From: Antennarius striatus
Lineage: Eukaryota; Chordata; Actinopteri; Lophiiformes; Antennariidae
Assembly (NCBI RefSeq): GCF_040054535.1
Contig: NC_090793.1
Coordinates: forward strand, 20,950,001-21,014,000
Direction: 5' to 3'
DNA: 64,000 bases
A program made the translations under genes and the position numbers. Below, one piece after another: positions 34,241 to 60,260 of the stretch; position 1 is the stretch's first letter; every line of letters begins with the position of its first letter. Under the pieces are notes generated by a model, which saw nothing but the letters and a program-made list of their open reading frames with translations, was not told the DNA's origin and searched no databases.

Positions 34241-37200
34241 TGCTGACTGGATCTGGTCAAGCGGTTGCTGGCTTATATTGACTTATATTGACTATGTTTT
34301 CTTGAACAGTTCACTTTCCATTTCAGGTCGCTTATTTCACAGCCACGTTCCCCTACGTGATACTCCTGATCCTGCTCATCAGAGGCTTGACTCTACCTGG
34401 GGCTTCTGAAGGGATCTACTACTACCTGTACCCAGACATCAACTGCCTGGCTGACCTTCAGGTGCATTGTTTATTGGATTGAAATGTTGGAATTTCTTGA
34501 CCATTGCTGAAGAAGACCATAAAATATGTACAGAATGTTTGTAGTCATTTGTTGAGGGTTAGTCATACTTTAACCAGACTATATCAATAAAGTTTCTACA
34601 AGTGAACTATGTGCAGACAAAAAACAGTGAACACATCTGACATGCATTTCATGTGCTTCAGCATGTTGATGCTTTGATTTGGTTACCTGTGTTGCTCTGG
34701 GGTCTCCTGAATAAGGTCCTGCACCATCTTCTTCAACCTGATTTTGGAAAGTGTTCAAGAACATTGTCCAGTCAGTTAAAGTTTGACCCAGACCTCAGCG
34801 TATGATACGTATTCTAAAATGTTCCAGGTCTGGATAGAGGCTGGATCCCAAATACTTTGCTCCTACAGCCTTGCTGGAGGTGTTCTCAATGTCCTGGGCA
34901 GCTACAACGAGTACAACAACGACTGTTACAAGTAAGTTTAAAACAAGAAACTTGATATTGATTTTTGAAGAATTTGATCTTCTGCTCTCGACCAAATTGC
35001 TTACTTTACCTTATACCTTACATGTGTCCATAAGACTATTGTCTATTCAACAAAACTACTGTCTCTGTGTGACCCCCAGGGACTGTTTCTGAATCTGTCT
35101 GCTGAACAGTGGAACCAGTTTTGTAGTTGGATTTGTTGTCTTCTCTGTTCTTGGGTTCATGGCTCAGGAACAGGGTGTTTCTGTCGATACTGTGACCGAG
35201 TCAGGTACAATATCTTCAAAGATTTTGTCAAATTAAAAGTGAAATATGTTTGAAATTTTTTTTAGTTGAATGCAAACAATGAAATTATTTATCCTTATGT
35301 CCTTCCAAAATATTGGGTGTTTCTGCGGTCCCTCCACAGGTCCAGGTCTGGCCTTCATTGCGTACCCTCAGGCCACAGCTTTGATGCCTTTATCACAGTT
35401 GTGGACCGCCTACTTCTTCCTGATGCTGATTCTACTGACTGTTGACTCACATGTAATAACTTTTATTACAATTCCAATAAATAAGAGTTGTGTAGAAACA
35501 ATTAAATTATTCATTCTCTTTCCTTCCCAGTTTGTGCTGATTGAGAGTATTTTCACGTCAGTGAGCGATTTGTTTCCAACATTCCTTCGAGCACCAGTGA
35601 AACACGAGATCTTTGTCCTCATCAGCTGCACATCCTTCTCTCTCCTACATCTCTCTTTGGTTACTGAGGGGAAAAAAATATTTTCAGAAAATATTCTGAG
35701 TGAAGCACACCTGGAAATTTGTGAACACTGAATCAATAAATGCATTCAAATCTTTTGTCTTCAGGGAGGACTGTACGTATTCCAACTCATTGAATTCTAC
35801 GGCGGAACCAGAGCCTGTGCCAATTTCATGGCTCTTAGTGAATGCGTGGCTTTGGGCTGGATATTTGGTGGGTGTCATTAGTTACAGACTGAAAGTGCTG
35901 TCCTATTATACTAATTACTGCATTTCCTTCCTTGCCTTTTACCCACCTACCTATATAAGAATACACACTTTAGTAAAAGCCTTGTAATTTCTTATTTTCA
36001 GTTGTAAATTAATGTGCATTTTTGCCTTCTATCAATACATAGTATGATTAATCCATTGATTAATCCGTTGATCCATCGCTGATCTATCCCAGACAGCAGT
36101 AATTTCTGAATATTCACCCTCAGGTGCAGAAAGATTTTCGAACATCATTGACGACATGACCGGACATAGGCCCCCTTTTGTCTTCAGGCTTTGCTGGAAA
36201 TTCATCATTCCTCTGCTGTCACTGGTGAGTCATAACCCCCCCCACCCCCAGGGTGACAGCGTACAATAGATCCACAACAGAGGAAGTGGGTCTCCAGCAG
36301 CAGGGAATCAAACGTCTATTAATGACTTTATTAAGATTTAATTTGATGTAAATTCCTACAGGATGTGTGTTCAGTGAGAACAAAGCGCTCCAAGCGTAGG
36401 ACCTGGTGAACCTGCTTGTGCTGCAGTGCTGTGTGTTTGTTATTGTAGGAATACATTCTACATATTTTTGACTGCCTTTTATTTTTAGTGAAAGTTACCA
36501 CAAAGCATAGATTAGTGCTCACAACAAAAATGCGTGTTTTTTTCAAACAACAGAGTTCCTTCATCCTCTACCTGGTTGACTACAAACACCTGATGGTCAA
36601 AGACTACATTTACCCTGACTGGGCGTACACACTGGGATGGACCATGACCCTCTCCTCTGTTGTCATGGTGCCGCTGTGGGCAGCTGGACTGATGTGTTGG
36701 ACGCCAGGAAGGTTCAGGCAGGTGAGGAAACACACTAAACAATATAACAGAAGTTTTTTTGTTTTTGAGAAAATGTAAAAAGAGGTTTCCTCAAATCCTG
36801 AATCACCGTCTGCTGCATATGCAGCTGTTTGTGTTGGTAAATCAGTCAGTCCGATGACCCAGTGCTTTTCACTAGTAAATGACTTTGTCAGTGTGGTCGT
36901 GCTAAAAACTCGTTTGTTCCAGCGTTTGGCTGTCCTGTCCTGCTAAAGATCCAGCCTGGCAGAGGAAAAGAATGGGAGAGCAGGGAATGACTGTTGAATT
37001 GACAACATCTGCAGTGACAAGTTAGTGAGAGAGTCTCATACACAATCCAGCTATGGCACTGCATATCATCAATCCGACTATGATGCTGCACACAGTTGTT
37101 AAGAACTCTTTCTCTGTTGTCTGGTGAAAGTTCTGAACATTGATAAAACGTTTTTTCAACACTAGAGTATAGCTTGAGTCTTTTACTGTGTTTCCAATGG

Positions 37201-37439
37201 ATTATTTGTATTTACTACATTTTCACAATGACTCACGGGTGAAGATATGACGTCACGGACTGCCATATCCGATCGGAAGGTCTGGAGCTGTTCAGACTGA
37301 GTTTCATAATGTCCATATCCAATATGAAACTACGTGGTTTCAATCCAATTCGTAAAAATCGGATATCATGTGGTATGGGACTGTTCAGACTACAAACGAG
37401 ACATCCAATATCAATCTGAATGGCCTAGAAACTGGGTGG

Positions 37440-37790
37440 AGACATTGAATCCAAGTCAACCATGCTTCAGCTGCTCCATTATTGAAGTGGTCAGTATATC
37501 TTTGGAAAATTGCATGGCGGTCAGGGACAGTGCCTTTGGACTGGCAGACTGGGGTGGTGGTGTGCGTTTTCAAGAACCGAGCAGGAGGATGTGCTTCAAC
37601 TACGCTGGGATCACACTCCTCAGCGTCCCGGGAAAAGTTTACTCCACGGTACTGGAGAGGAGGATTCGACCGAAATAAAAAATAATACGTTTTTCATACC
37701 GATTGCGGAACATTGGCCCAGCTCTACACTCTCCATCAGGTGCTCAAGGCCTTAGTGGGAGTTTGCCCAGCCAGTCCGTATGCTTTGTGG
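37440..37790 (+). mobile_element. LINE reverse-transcriptase fragment
   Basis: Frames read GTVPLDWQTGVVVCVFKN, then YAGITLLSVPGKVYSTVLER, with frameshifts. This is the fish LINE RT block normally reading FKKGD..CSNYRGITLLS. It joins at about 37795 to another LINE piece on the opposite strand. Confidence 0.75.
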
Positions 37791-37794
37791 ATCT

Positions 37795-38200
37795 GGAGTG
37801 CTGTTAGGCAGAGTAATAACCTCTTGTACAGCTTGTATGTTATACAAAGGAGGGAGATCGGTTTGTAACTTTTTGGTAATGATGGGTCTTTTCCAGGTTT
37901 GGGTATAGCAACAGTAATGGCTTTGCTCCATACAGGTGGAATGTTTTTTTTTAATTCCAAGCATGAGTTAATCATGTCTAGGAGCCAGGTTTTTGCTTTT
38001 GGTCCTAGGCGCTGTAACATTTCCGTCAGTTCATGATTGATTCCTGCTGCTTTCCCAGGTTTCAGCAAACATAGAGCTTCTTCAAGTTCTTCTAGTTTGA
38101 AGTGCTTGAGGGCACTTGCTGGTTGTGGGTGTTCTGGTATCACTGTTTGGCGGTACTCTCCTGTGGGTCTGTGGTGGGTTTGGCTGCACCCACTTAACAC
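37795..38200 (-). mobile_element. LINE reverse-transcriptase fragment, opposite strand
   Basis: The translated frame shows ALCLLKPGKAAGINHELTEM, PPVWSKAITVAIPKPGKDPS and SYKPISLLCITYKLYKRLL, the fingers region of a non-LTR RT. 5' and 3' parts are missing. Confidence 0.8.
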
Positions 38201-38352
38201 CAGCTGTGCTGACCAACAGCATCAACACAAAGGCATCGGCTTTAAATGTATTGTTACTGAAGACACTGGAAGGAACCCTGAGAGACCATTTACCTGATTA
38301 TGTCAGAACTCCATTAATTATACTAAAATAACTAACGAAAGCCTTTGGCCCT

Positions 38353-38660
38353 CTAATGAACTGGCGACTGGTCCACGGTGTACCACTGGCACATGGTCAG
38401 CAGGGATAGGCTCCAGTGTGCCCTGTGACCCACAATTGGATGAGCGGTTAATGATATAATCGTTTTGTCTTCTGGAAGATAGATGACTGAATGAATGAGT
38501 GGATGATTGAATGAATGAATGAATGAATGGATGATTGAATGACTGAATGAATGACTAAATGATTGATGAATGAATGAATGAATGAATGACTGAAGGAATG
38601 GATGATTGAATGAAGGACTGAATGAATGAATGGGTGATTGAATTAATGAATAAATGAATT
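38353..38660 (+). repeat. SINE family 1 tail followed by (GAAT)n
   Basis: ctggcgactggtccacggtg and gggataggctccagtgtgcc are the SINE 1 tail. It grades into a degenerate gaatgaatgaatgactgaat array to about 38660. Confidence 0.7.
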
Positions 38661-38728
38661 ACATGTTCCCATGCTGTCAAATCCAGAAAATGTATTGGTA
38701 CTTTTTCCGTAACTGGAGGTATATTCGG

Positions 38729-38982
38729 GGCAGCGGTGTCTCAGTGGTAGAGCAGGTTGTCCCAATGTTTCAAGATCGGCGGTTCGATTCCCACTCCTCT
38801 CCAGAAAAACACCCGGAGGTGGGAGGTGGGAGGTGGGAGGTGTCAGCTCACCTCCGGAGCACTGCCGAGGCGCCCTTAAGCGAGGCGCCCTTGAGGCGCC
38901 GTCCCCCTTATGAGTTGCTCATTTGGGCTAACCTTGAAGGAGCTGCCCGCCACTCTACCTCCCGTTGCATGCTTACAGGCCT

Positions 38983-39063
<81 letters not shown>
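38729..39063 (+). mobile_element. SINE family 2 with (TG)n tail
   Basis: tRNA-like head ggggcagcggtgtctcagtg, gtagagcagg, B box ggttcgattcc, body with a triplicated gaggtggg, and a terminal (TG)n of about 75 bp (38989-39063). Confidence 0.82.
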
Positions 39064-39066
<3 letters not shown>

Positions 39067-39130
39067 CTGCATTAAAGACATGGTACTGGAATATATTCAG
39101 GTTCAAGTATTTTTTTTACAATCTTTACAG

Positions 39131-39298
39131 ATTTCCTGTATGCTCTACCTGGCTGATTACAAGCGCCTCATTGTCAAAGACTATGTTTACCCTGAGTGGG
39201 TGTACGCACTGGGATGGACCATGACCTTCGCCTCGGTTGTCATGGTGCCGTTGTGGGCAGCTGGACAGATGTGTTTGACATAAGGAACGTTCAGACAG
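39131..39298 (+). pseudogene. orphan SLC6 exon 13 with premature stop
   Basis: 168 nt, the same length as exon 13 of copies A and B, with acceptor tttacag and donor gttaga. It encodes the TM12 region (VKDYVYPEWVYALGWTMTFA) ending MCLT then TAA (39281-39283), where copy B has TCA (Ser). It is closer to copy B exon 13 than to copy A, and the first intron bases (gttagaattcat) match copy B. No neighbouring SLC6 exons were found, so it is a remnant of a lost duplicate or a dead alternative exon. Confidence 0.82.
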
Positions 39299-39699
39299 GT
39301 TAGAATTCATAACACACATACTGCACAAGCCATTCTAGTCTTTCTGCAGTAGATCAAGATCTCTCCATACGTCAAAATAACCCCTTGCGGACAAATAAAG
39401 TTTTTTTTAATTTAAATTTGAATAGCCCATTCCTCCCATTTATTTTTTCATTAGATTTGTAATAGGTTTCTTATTTTTCTTGAAAATATTTTTCCATTTC
39501 ATCATCCTTTTTCACATTCAGATCCTATGCTCATATGCAAATGTCCTGCTTCTTCTGAAATGGTGTCGAATACAGATATAAAGAATTACTTCCTTCCTGC
39601 TCACAAGTGGAGCATATTTGTTCACCAATGTTGTGCAGTCATGCTAACCACAAACTGCAGATTAGAGGCAGATTTAAGGTAACTTGTACTGTGATCTTG
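39299..39699. other. spacer, nothing recognised
   Basis: AT-rich DNA. I specifically looked for a copy of SLC6 exon 14 here and did not find one. Confidence 0.4.
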
Positions 39700-40400
39700 A
39701 CACCATCTGGTGACTCAGGAGGGGAAAGTGGTGCACCATCAACGCTGTTTACAGAGGAGGAGGGGGCTGCTGATCCCAACTGGGAGTATTGTCGGGCGAT
39801 GGAAGGAATACTTTGAGGATCTCCTTCATCCCACTACCATGTCTTCCATGGAGGAAGCAGAGGCTGAAGTCTCAGAGGTGGACTTGTCTATTAAGTTGAA
39901 TTCACCAAGGTGGTTGCCGAGCTCCTTTGTGGCCAGTTACGCTGTAACATTGCGGAGATGTACCAGCCAAGACAATCCTTGGTGAATCTCATCTTGGTTT
40001 ACCTACAGTATCTCTGTAACATTGGGTGGTTGTTGGGGACAGCACCTCTGGTTTGGCAGACCGAGGTGGTGTCCATTTTCAAGAAGGGGGTCTGAAGAGT
40101 GTGCTCCAACTACAGTGGAATCACACTCCTGAGCCTCCTGGGAAAAGTCTATTTCAGGGTAAAGAAGAGGAGGATTAGACCAATAGTCAAACCTCTGATT
40201 CAGGAGGAACAATGCAGTTTGCTCCAGTTGTGTAACAGAGGACCAACTCAATACCATCCATTTGGTGCTTGAAGGTTTATGGGAGTTCACCCAACCAGTC
40301 CACATGTGCTTTGTGAATTTAGAGAAGGCATTTGATGTTGCTCATGGTATCCTGTGGGGAGTGTTTCAAGGGTATTGGGTTCGAGGCTCTTTGTAAAGGA
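39700..40400 (+). mobile_element. decayed LINE reverse-transcriptase region
   Basis: Frames read IGWLLGTAPLVWQTEVVSIFKKG, then CSNYSGITLLSLLGKVYF and IRPIVKPLIQEEQCSLLQL, with several stops and frameshifts. It is related to the 37440-37790 fragment. Confidence 0.75.
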
Positions 40401-41022
40401 CTGTCTGAGTTTTGTGAGGATGTGGGGTGTGTGCACCCTCGAACGCACTACCGCGACAGTTTGTTTGATGCGGACACGTGAGTGTGGACCTGCCGGAGAA
40501 TGTGTGTGAAACAGTCTGAGCAGGACCGCGATCCTGCCAGGAACCAATGAGAGCGCTGCTGCGGCTGCTCTCTATCGCTCCGTCACTGCCTTGCTTTTGG
40601 GTAGGTGCTCCTAAAGTCTTTGCTGGACTAACTTTTAAATTTGGGAGCACCAATGCTACCAAGAAAAAAAGTTAATTTCGAGCTCTGATCTTGATAAAAG
40701 AAACTGATGGAAAGTAATACAATTTTTTTCAAATCTGCAAAAACTGAGTCCTTGGATGGTGTTCTGAGGTGATCTTCTCCCGGTTCCATACATTCCACCT
40801 GAGCTTAACTAGATGTAGGTGCTGAGATCTAGTCAGATACATCAATACCAACATTAGCCAGGAGGTGCCTGAGCCCCAACCAAATGAGGTCTGACACACC
40901 CTGCACCTGGGGGATCACTGCACAAGTGTTAGGTCAGCACAGGTCCTACTGGCAGACATCAAGTCCTCATTCCACCCTGGTTTATTGCTATTGGTCAGAA
41001 GCATGCACACACACAGAAGGCA
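40401..41022. other. spacer, no gene recognised
   Basis: Unassigned. The start may be decayed transposon sequence. Confidence 0.35.
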
Positions 41023-41274
41023 GCAGTAGCTCAGTCCACTAAGTTTGGGGCCGGGGACCGGAGGGCGTTTGGTTCAAGACTCATGTGGGCCAAAACATTT
41101 GGAGTGTGAGCTGGTAGTGGGAGGATAGGGTTAGGGTTAGTTCACCTCCTGAGCACTGCTGTGGCACCCTTGAGCAAGGCACTGTCCCCCACCAAGGTGC
41201 TCAATTGTGCCCACCATGAATGGACTGCCCACTGTTCTACCTCACCATCTTGCATGTCTGTAAGCCCCTTGTGT

Positions 41275-41306
<32 letters not shown>

Positions 41307-41312
41307 CTGTGT
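41023..41312 (+). mobile_element. SINE family 2 with (TG)n tail, diverged
   Basis: ggcagcagtagctcagtcca, tttggttcaagactcatg (B box), gttcacctcctgagcactgc, ctacctcaccatcttgcatg and a TG-rich end. Confidence 0.75.
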
Positions 41313-42412
41313 GTGATGCCCTTCATAGCCTCGTCTAGCTCTTTTTGTGTCATCATCGGTTTCCTGGTATCTCCTTAATGCTCTCGAGACTGCTGAGGGA
41401 CAAAGCAAACCTTCTTGTAACCGTATCCAAAAGGAGCTGGAGGACCCAAGCAACCCCATAGGGCCACACGTCTGGCAGTGACAAGGACACCAAAAAAACA
41501 CAAAACTGTACAAGAATCAGTCACATGTCACTGTCACCTACCAAGGATATCATAAAGCAAACTCAACTGTGGGTACTGGAACAACTGGAACTGTCACATG
41601 ACACCATTGATCAAAGCAAATAACCAAAGTTACCATTATCACAGAACATGTATGCCAATCCTTCCTCATGATTGGTGACTCTTTCAAAAGGCACTTACAA
41701 ACAAAAACTGAGGTGACATAATCCTGAAACTGGTTTTATATGTAAGATGACACATAGGGCTAAAACAGAGCATTGACATTTCAAAATCACGGTTACCTTA
41801 CAGCACGAAGGTCCTGCATTCAAATCAACCTGGGAATTCTTTTGTGTTTGTGTTCAAGCTCTCCTCATGTGTGCACGGGTTCTCTCTGACTTTTTCCATC
41901 ACCAAACCTCTCCTCCAAATCAGGTGAACTGCATTATTGTTTCTATTAAAATTCTTGAAACTGGTCACCTGAGAATATCACTCCCTACCACCAAATGAAG
42001 AGGTTGTACTCTGACATTCTTTTGTTGTTCTGTTGTTCTCAAAGTTCACTTATGCTGAGTTTGAGATTGAGATATATAACAATGTATTAAATTAAATTAA
42101 ATTAGATCTCACAGGATTCCCAGGTGGATATGGTTGTAGTCCTTTAAAAGTCTTTAAAGTAGATAGCTAATGGAAAATCCCTATCGATGCCCACTCCCCG
42201 ACCCCCATGGAATAGCGCTACCTTGAGACCAGGAGGTTGATAGTGTCACACAAGCCCTGGTTGTTGACCGAGAGGGAGGCAACTCTGCAATTAAGGTGAT
42301 TCACAGCATGAGGGAGGAATAATGTTTCATTATGAAGAGACAATCAGAGAAACAAAGACTGACTTCTACTAACTTGTAGTTTTAACACAACAGTTAACAG
42401 TTTGAAGCGGAG
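41313..42412. other. spacer upstream of SLC6 copy B
   Basis: No genes or named repeats seen. It would contain the copy B promoter, which I cannot pinpoint. Confidence 0.4.
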
Positions 42413-56682
<14,270 letters not shown>

Positions 56683-57234
56683 TGTCACCTATAGAGTCAA
56701 ATTAACAAGACGTCATGCCATCATCAATCCAGCGTTGTTGCTGCTTGTAGTTCTCTTGAGCTCTTGGAAAAGAAACATTTTGTTTCTGAGTGTTTTTCCA
56801 CATCTGTAGAAATGGAAAAAGGTGATGAATAACTATAAAGGTTTTGTTCAAATCTACAACATTCTGGGTTTTACTGTGTTTCCCATAGTTGATTTGTCCT
56901 GCTACAGTCTCATCATGACTCACTGGTGAAGGCAGGGGACAGAATAGTAGGGTTAGGAACTGGTGCAAATTCCATTTAATTTTTTTATTTTTTTGTAGCC
57001 AAACAGCATAGGATGGTGGTGTGTAGGATGGTGTGTAGAACCATGTAGGTTAGATTCACCACAGCGAGTCAGTGTCCTCCATCTAACCCTGTCTTCTGCA
57101 TCCTCTTCTCTCACACCAACTACCTTCATGTCCTCTTTCACTACATCCATAAACCTCCTCTTTGGTCTTCCTCTAGGCCTCCTGCCTGGCAGTTCAGAAC
57201 TCAGCATCCTTCTACCAATATATTCACTGTCTCT

Positions 57235-58210
57235 CAGTAGCGGGCCGTGCATTTCACACGTAGGCCTTCAGTAGTGCTCCATCTGAATCAATCCAACCCT
57301 GAATAACTATTTTTTGGCCACAAAACCTTTACTGCAAAGCACTTCATGACTATCGGGGTGGGGGCCACCGGCCGATAGTCATTCAGGTACTTCACCGAGT
57401 GGCCTTTGGGGACCGGGACGATGGTGGTGGACTTCAGGCAGCTGGGGACCGTTGCTAGCTGCAGTGAGGTGTTGAAGATGTCTGTTAACACCTCCACATT
57501 GTACTCGTCATGATGATGTCATGATGCATCTGTCTTCTCAAATACTGTATTGACCACTCTGGATGTGTACTGCTACTAAAAGTGGCGGACAAATCCTTTT
57601 CCCGGTTGTGACAGGCTTGCTAGCTTTGGAGTTGCCAGACCTTTCTTAAGGATGTCCAGCTTTTCTTGAAAAGTTCATCTTAAAAATGGCTTTGAAAGTA
57701 AATCTACAACCAAATCCATTTCTTCTCCTCCTTCAGCCATTGTGGGTTGAAAAAAACGCTATTAAACACAATATATTTGCTTGTGCAGCTCGGTACAGAC
57801 GCAGTTTTCTAGCTCAGGCTCGTCCACGCTCTCACTGTCCAATCAGAGGGCGTGAAAATGCTGATGTTGCGAATGCTTTCTAGAAGGCGTTGAAATCTGA
57901 TTGGTTAAAGCAACAGCTGTACAGACACTTATTTCATGCTGCGCGCCCTCTGAACTGGATTGTGAAGACATTCAGGTAGATTTCTGACCTGGCAACAAGT
58001 AATGGCTGAAATATGATTGGTTAGATGCTCAAATATGAAAACACACGTCTGGAAGCAGCGCAACCAGGGGAAAAGCAATGAAAGGAAGCTGACAGACATT
58101 GGAATTATTTAATAAGTATTCATGGACAAAATATAATTAACATCAGTCTATGATTCAGATATTTTTAGGCCAGCAGAGAAGGCCTTGCAGGCCCTGACGG
58201 CCCACCACTG
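57235..58210. mobile_element. hAT transposon inserted in the RTE LINE
   Basis: Ends CAGTAGCGGGCCGTGCATTT and ...CCCTGACGGCCCACCACTG form imperfect inverted repeats (CAGTRGYGGGCCGT). The flanking 8-mers CTGTCTCT and CTATCTCT match at 7 of 8 positions. Removal restores the LINE sequence seen uninterrupted at 53817. No transposase. Confidence 0.9.
57340..57510 (-). mobile_element. L2-type RT fragment inside the hAT element
   Basis: The minus-strand frame [20 protein letters not shown] and [18 protein letters not shown] is a typical L2-group RT block. It is nested in 57235-58210, giving three layers of insertion. Confidence 0.78.
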
Positions 58211-59724
58211 CTATCTCTCCTCTGGACATGTCCAAACCATCTCAGTCTGGCCTCTCTGACTTTATCTCCAGAACCTCTAACATGTGCTGTCCCTCTGATG
58301 GACTCATTCCTGATCCTATCCATCCTGGTCACTCCCAGAGAGAACCTCAGCATCTTCATCTCTGCTACCTCCAGCTCTGTCTCCTGTCTTTTCCTCAGTG
58401 ACACTGTCTCTAGACCAAACAACATCGCTGGTCTCACCACAGTTTTGTACACCTTTCCTTTCATTTTAGCTGAAACTCTTCTATCACACATCACACCTGA
58501 CACTTTCCTCCACCCGTTCCATCCTGCCTGGACACGCTTCTTCACCTCTTTTCCACACTCTCCATTGCTCTGGACTGTTGATCCTAAGTACTTCAAATCC
58601 TCCACCTTCTTGATCTCTTCTCCCTGTAACCTCACTCTTCCACTTGGGTCCCTCTCATTCACACACATGTACTCTGTCTTACTGCGGCTAACCTTCATTC
58701 CTCTCCTTTCCAGGACAAACCTCCACCTCTCTAGCTTCTCCTCCACCTGCTCCCTGCTCTCACTGCAGATCACAATGTCATCTGCAAACATCATAGTCCA
58801 TGGAGATTGCTGTCTAACCTCGTCTGTCAGCCTGTCCATCACCATAGCAACAAGAAGGGGCTCAGAGCTGATCCCTGATGCAGTCCCACCTCCACCTTGA
58901 ACTCCTCTGTCACACCTACACACACCTCACCACTGTCTTACAGTCCTCATACATGTCCTGCACCGCTCTAACATACTTCTCTGCCACTCCAGACCTCCTC
59001 ATACAATACCACAGTTCCTCTCTGGACACCCTGTCATCAGCTTTCTCCAGATCTACAAAAACACAATGCAGCTCCCTCTGGCCTTCTCTGTACTTCTCTA
59101 TCAACATCCTCAAAGCAAATACTGCATCTGTAGTACTCTGTTGTGGCATAAAACCATACTGCTGCTCACAAATGTTCACTTCTGCCCTTAGTCTAGCTTC
59201 CACTACTCTCTCCCATAACTTCATTGTATGGCTCATCAGCTTTATTCCTCTGTAGTTGCTACAACTCTGCACATCTCTCTTGTTCTTAAAAATGGGCACC
59301 AGCATAAAAGTCATCATAAGCCTCTTGTTTGGCCTTTGCTACCTTCAGACTGTTATTCCTTTAAGTTTAATTAAACTGTTTCTTAGGAGGTTATATTAAA
59401 AAAGGAAATCAAATTTATCAATGGATACTAGAATAACCAGAATTGTTGCATGACAAGAATCATAAAATTACCAAATGAGACAATTATAGCAGCAAAGATC
59501 ATGTATGCTTTCATTTCAAAAGCTACTAGCCCTTGACAAACAGAAAGGTCGGCAACTCTGTCTTGGATCCAGTTTTATATTTGAAGAATATGGTTAAAGC
59601 ATATTATTAGACAAAGACAGTCAAACTATTAAAGTACAGTTTGATATGTGTTATTGATCATTTCTATTATAGTTGGGCTGGCATGTCATTCAGACATGCC
59701 AGCCATAAGGAGGAAAAAGAAGAA

Positions 59725-59725
59725 C

Positions 59726-59761
<36 letters not shown>

Positions 59762-59762
59762 T
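59725..59762. repeat. (ATA)n microsatellite
   Basis: About twelve ATA units. Confidence 0.95.
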
Positions 59763-59816
59763 TTTCCCTCTCTGCACAGGTGAATGTGAGAATGTAAAAT
59801 TCTCTTGAATCTAAAT

Positions 59817-59896
59817 CTTCTTCTTTTCCTTTCGGCTTTTCCCTTCAGGGGTCGCCACAGCGAATCAATTTCCTCCATCTAGCCCTGTCCTTTGAA
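59817..59896 (-). mobile_element. 80-bp RTE LINE stub with 16-bp target duplication
   Basis: Only the last 80 bp of the RTE 3' end. It is flanked by TCTCTTGAATCTAAAT at 59801-59816 and again at 59897-59912. This is a severely 5'-truncated insertion. Confidence 0.92.
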
Positions 59897-59942
59897 TCTC
59901 TTGAATCTAAATGCAGGAGGATTTTAAATTCTCACATTTTGA

Positions 59943-60260
59943 GCTGGGAGAGGTGGTGGCGCAGTGGGTAACACTGTCACCTCACAGCTAGAAAGTTCTG
60001 GGTTCGAGTCCTTCCTGTGCAGAGTTTGTGTGTATGGGTTCTCTCTGGGTTCTCCGGCACCCTCCCACTGCCAAAAACATGCATGTCAGGTGAACTGGTT
60101 GTTCCAAATTGTCCATAGGTGTGAATGTGTGTGTGAGTGGTTGTCTTTCGTGTGGCTCAGTGGTGCACTGGCATCGCATTTGGAGTGTACCCTGCCTCTC
60201 TCCTGTCAGTCAGCTGGGTTAGGCTCCAACAAACCCCGTGGCCCATGAAAGCAGAAGAAG
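59943..60260 (+). mobile_element. SINE family 1 copy
   Basis: gagaggtggtggcgcagtgg, gggttcgagtccttcctgtg (B box), gttctctctgggttctccgg, ggctcagtggtgcactggca, gttaggctccaacaaacccc. Confidence 0.88.

Larger units (their letters stand above)
31360..36946 (+). pseudogene. SLC6 transporter copy A, inactivated (GABA/betaine/taurine type)
   Basis: Exons homologous to copy B: 31360-31516, 31627-31761, 31893-32030, 33246-33333, 33672-33804, 34327-34461, 34828-34931, 35080-35204, 35340-35452, 35531-35668, 35765-35867, 36124-36224, 36554-36721, 36923 on. The start codon and TM1 signature [16 protein letters not shown] are intact. Three lesions are seen. TGA at 35090-35092 replaces the Trp (TGG in copy B) at codon 301, in the TM7 region. 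The donor after exon 10 reads GAG|ggga instead of GAG|gtaa (35669-35670). In the last exon a 5-nt deletion relative to copy B shifts the frame, giving TAA at 36944-36946. A truncated 300-residue product would lack TM7-TM12. Introns keep GT-AG elsewhere, so this is a duplicated, not processed, pseudogene. Confidence 0.88.
56965..59330 (-). mobile_element. RTE-type LINE with RT domain, split by a hAT insertion
   Basis: Read on the minus strand: NKRDVQSCSNYRGIKLMSHT, VFVDLEKADDRVSREELWYC, MMFADDIVICSE (catalytic FADD), LKYLGSTVQSNGECGKEVKK, REARLRWFGHVQRRDS, then (beyond the insertion) GRRPRGRPKRRFMDVVKEDM. The 5' end including the endonuclease is missing. One frameshift lies near 58920. It lies downstream of SLC6 copy B. 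Confidence 0.9.
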
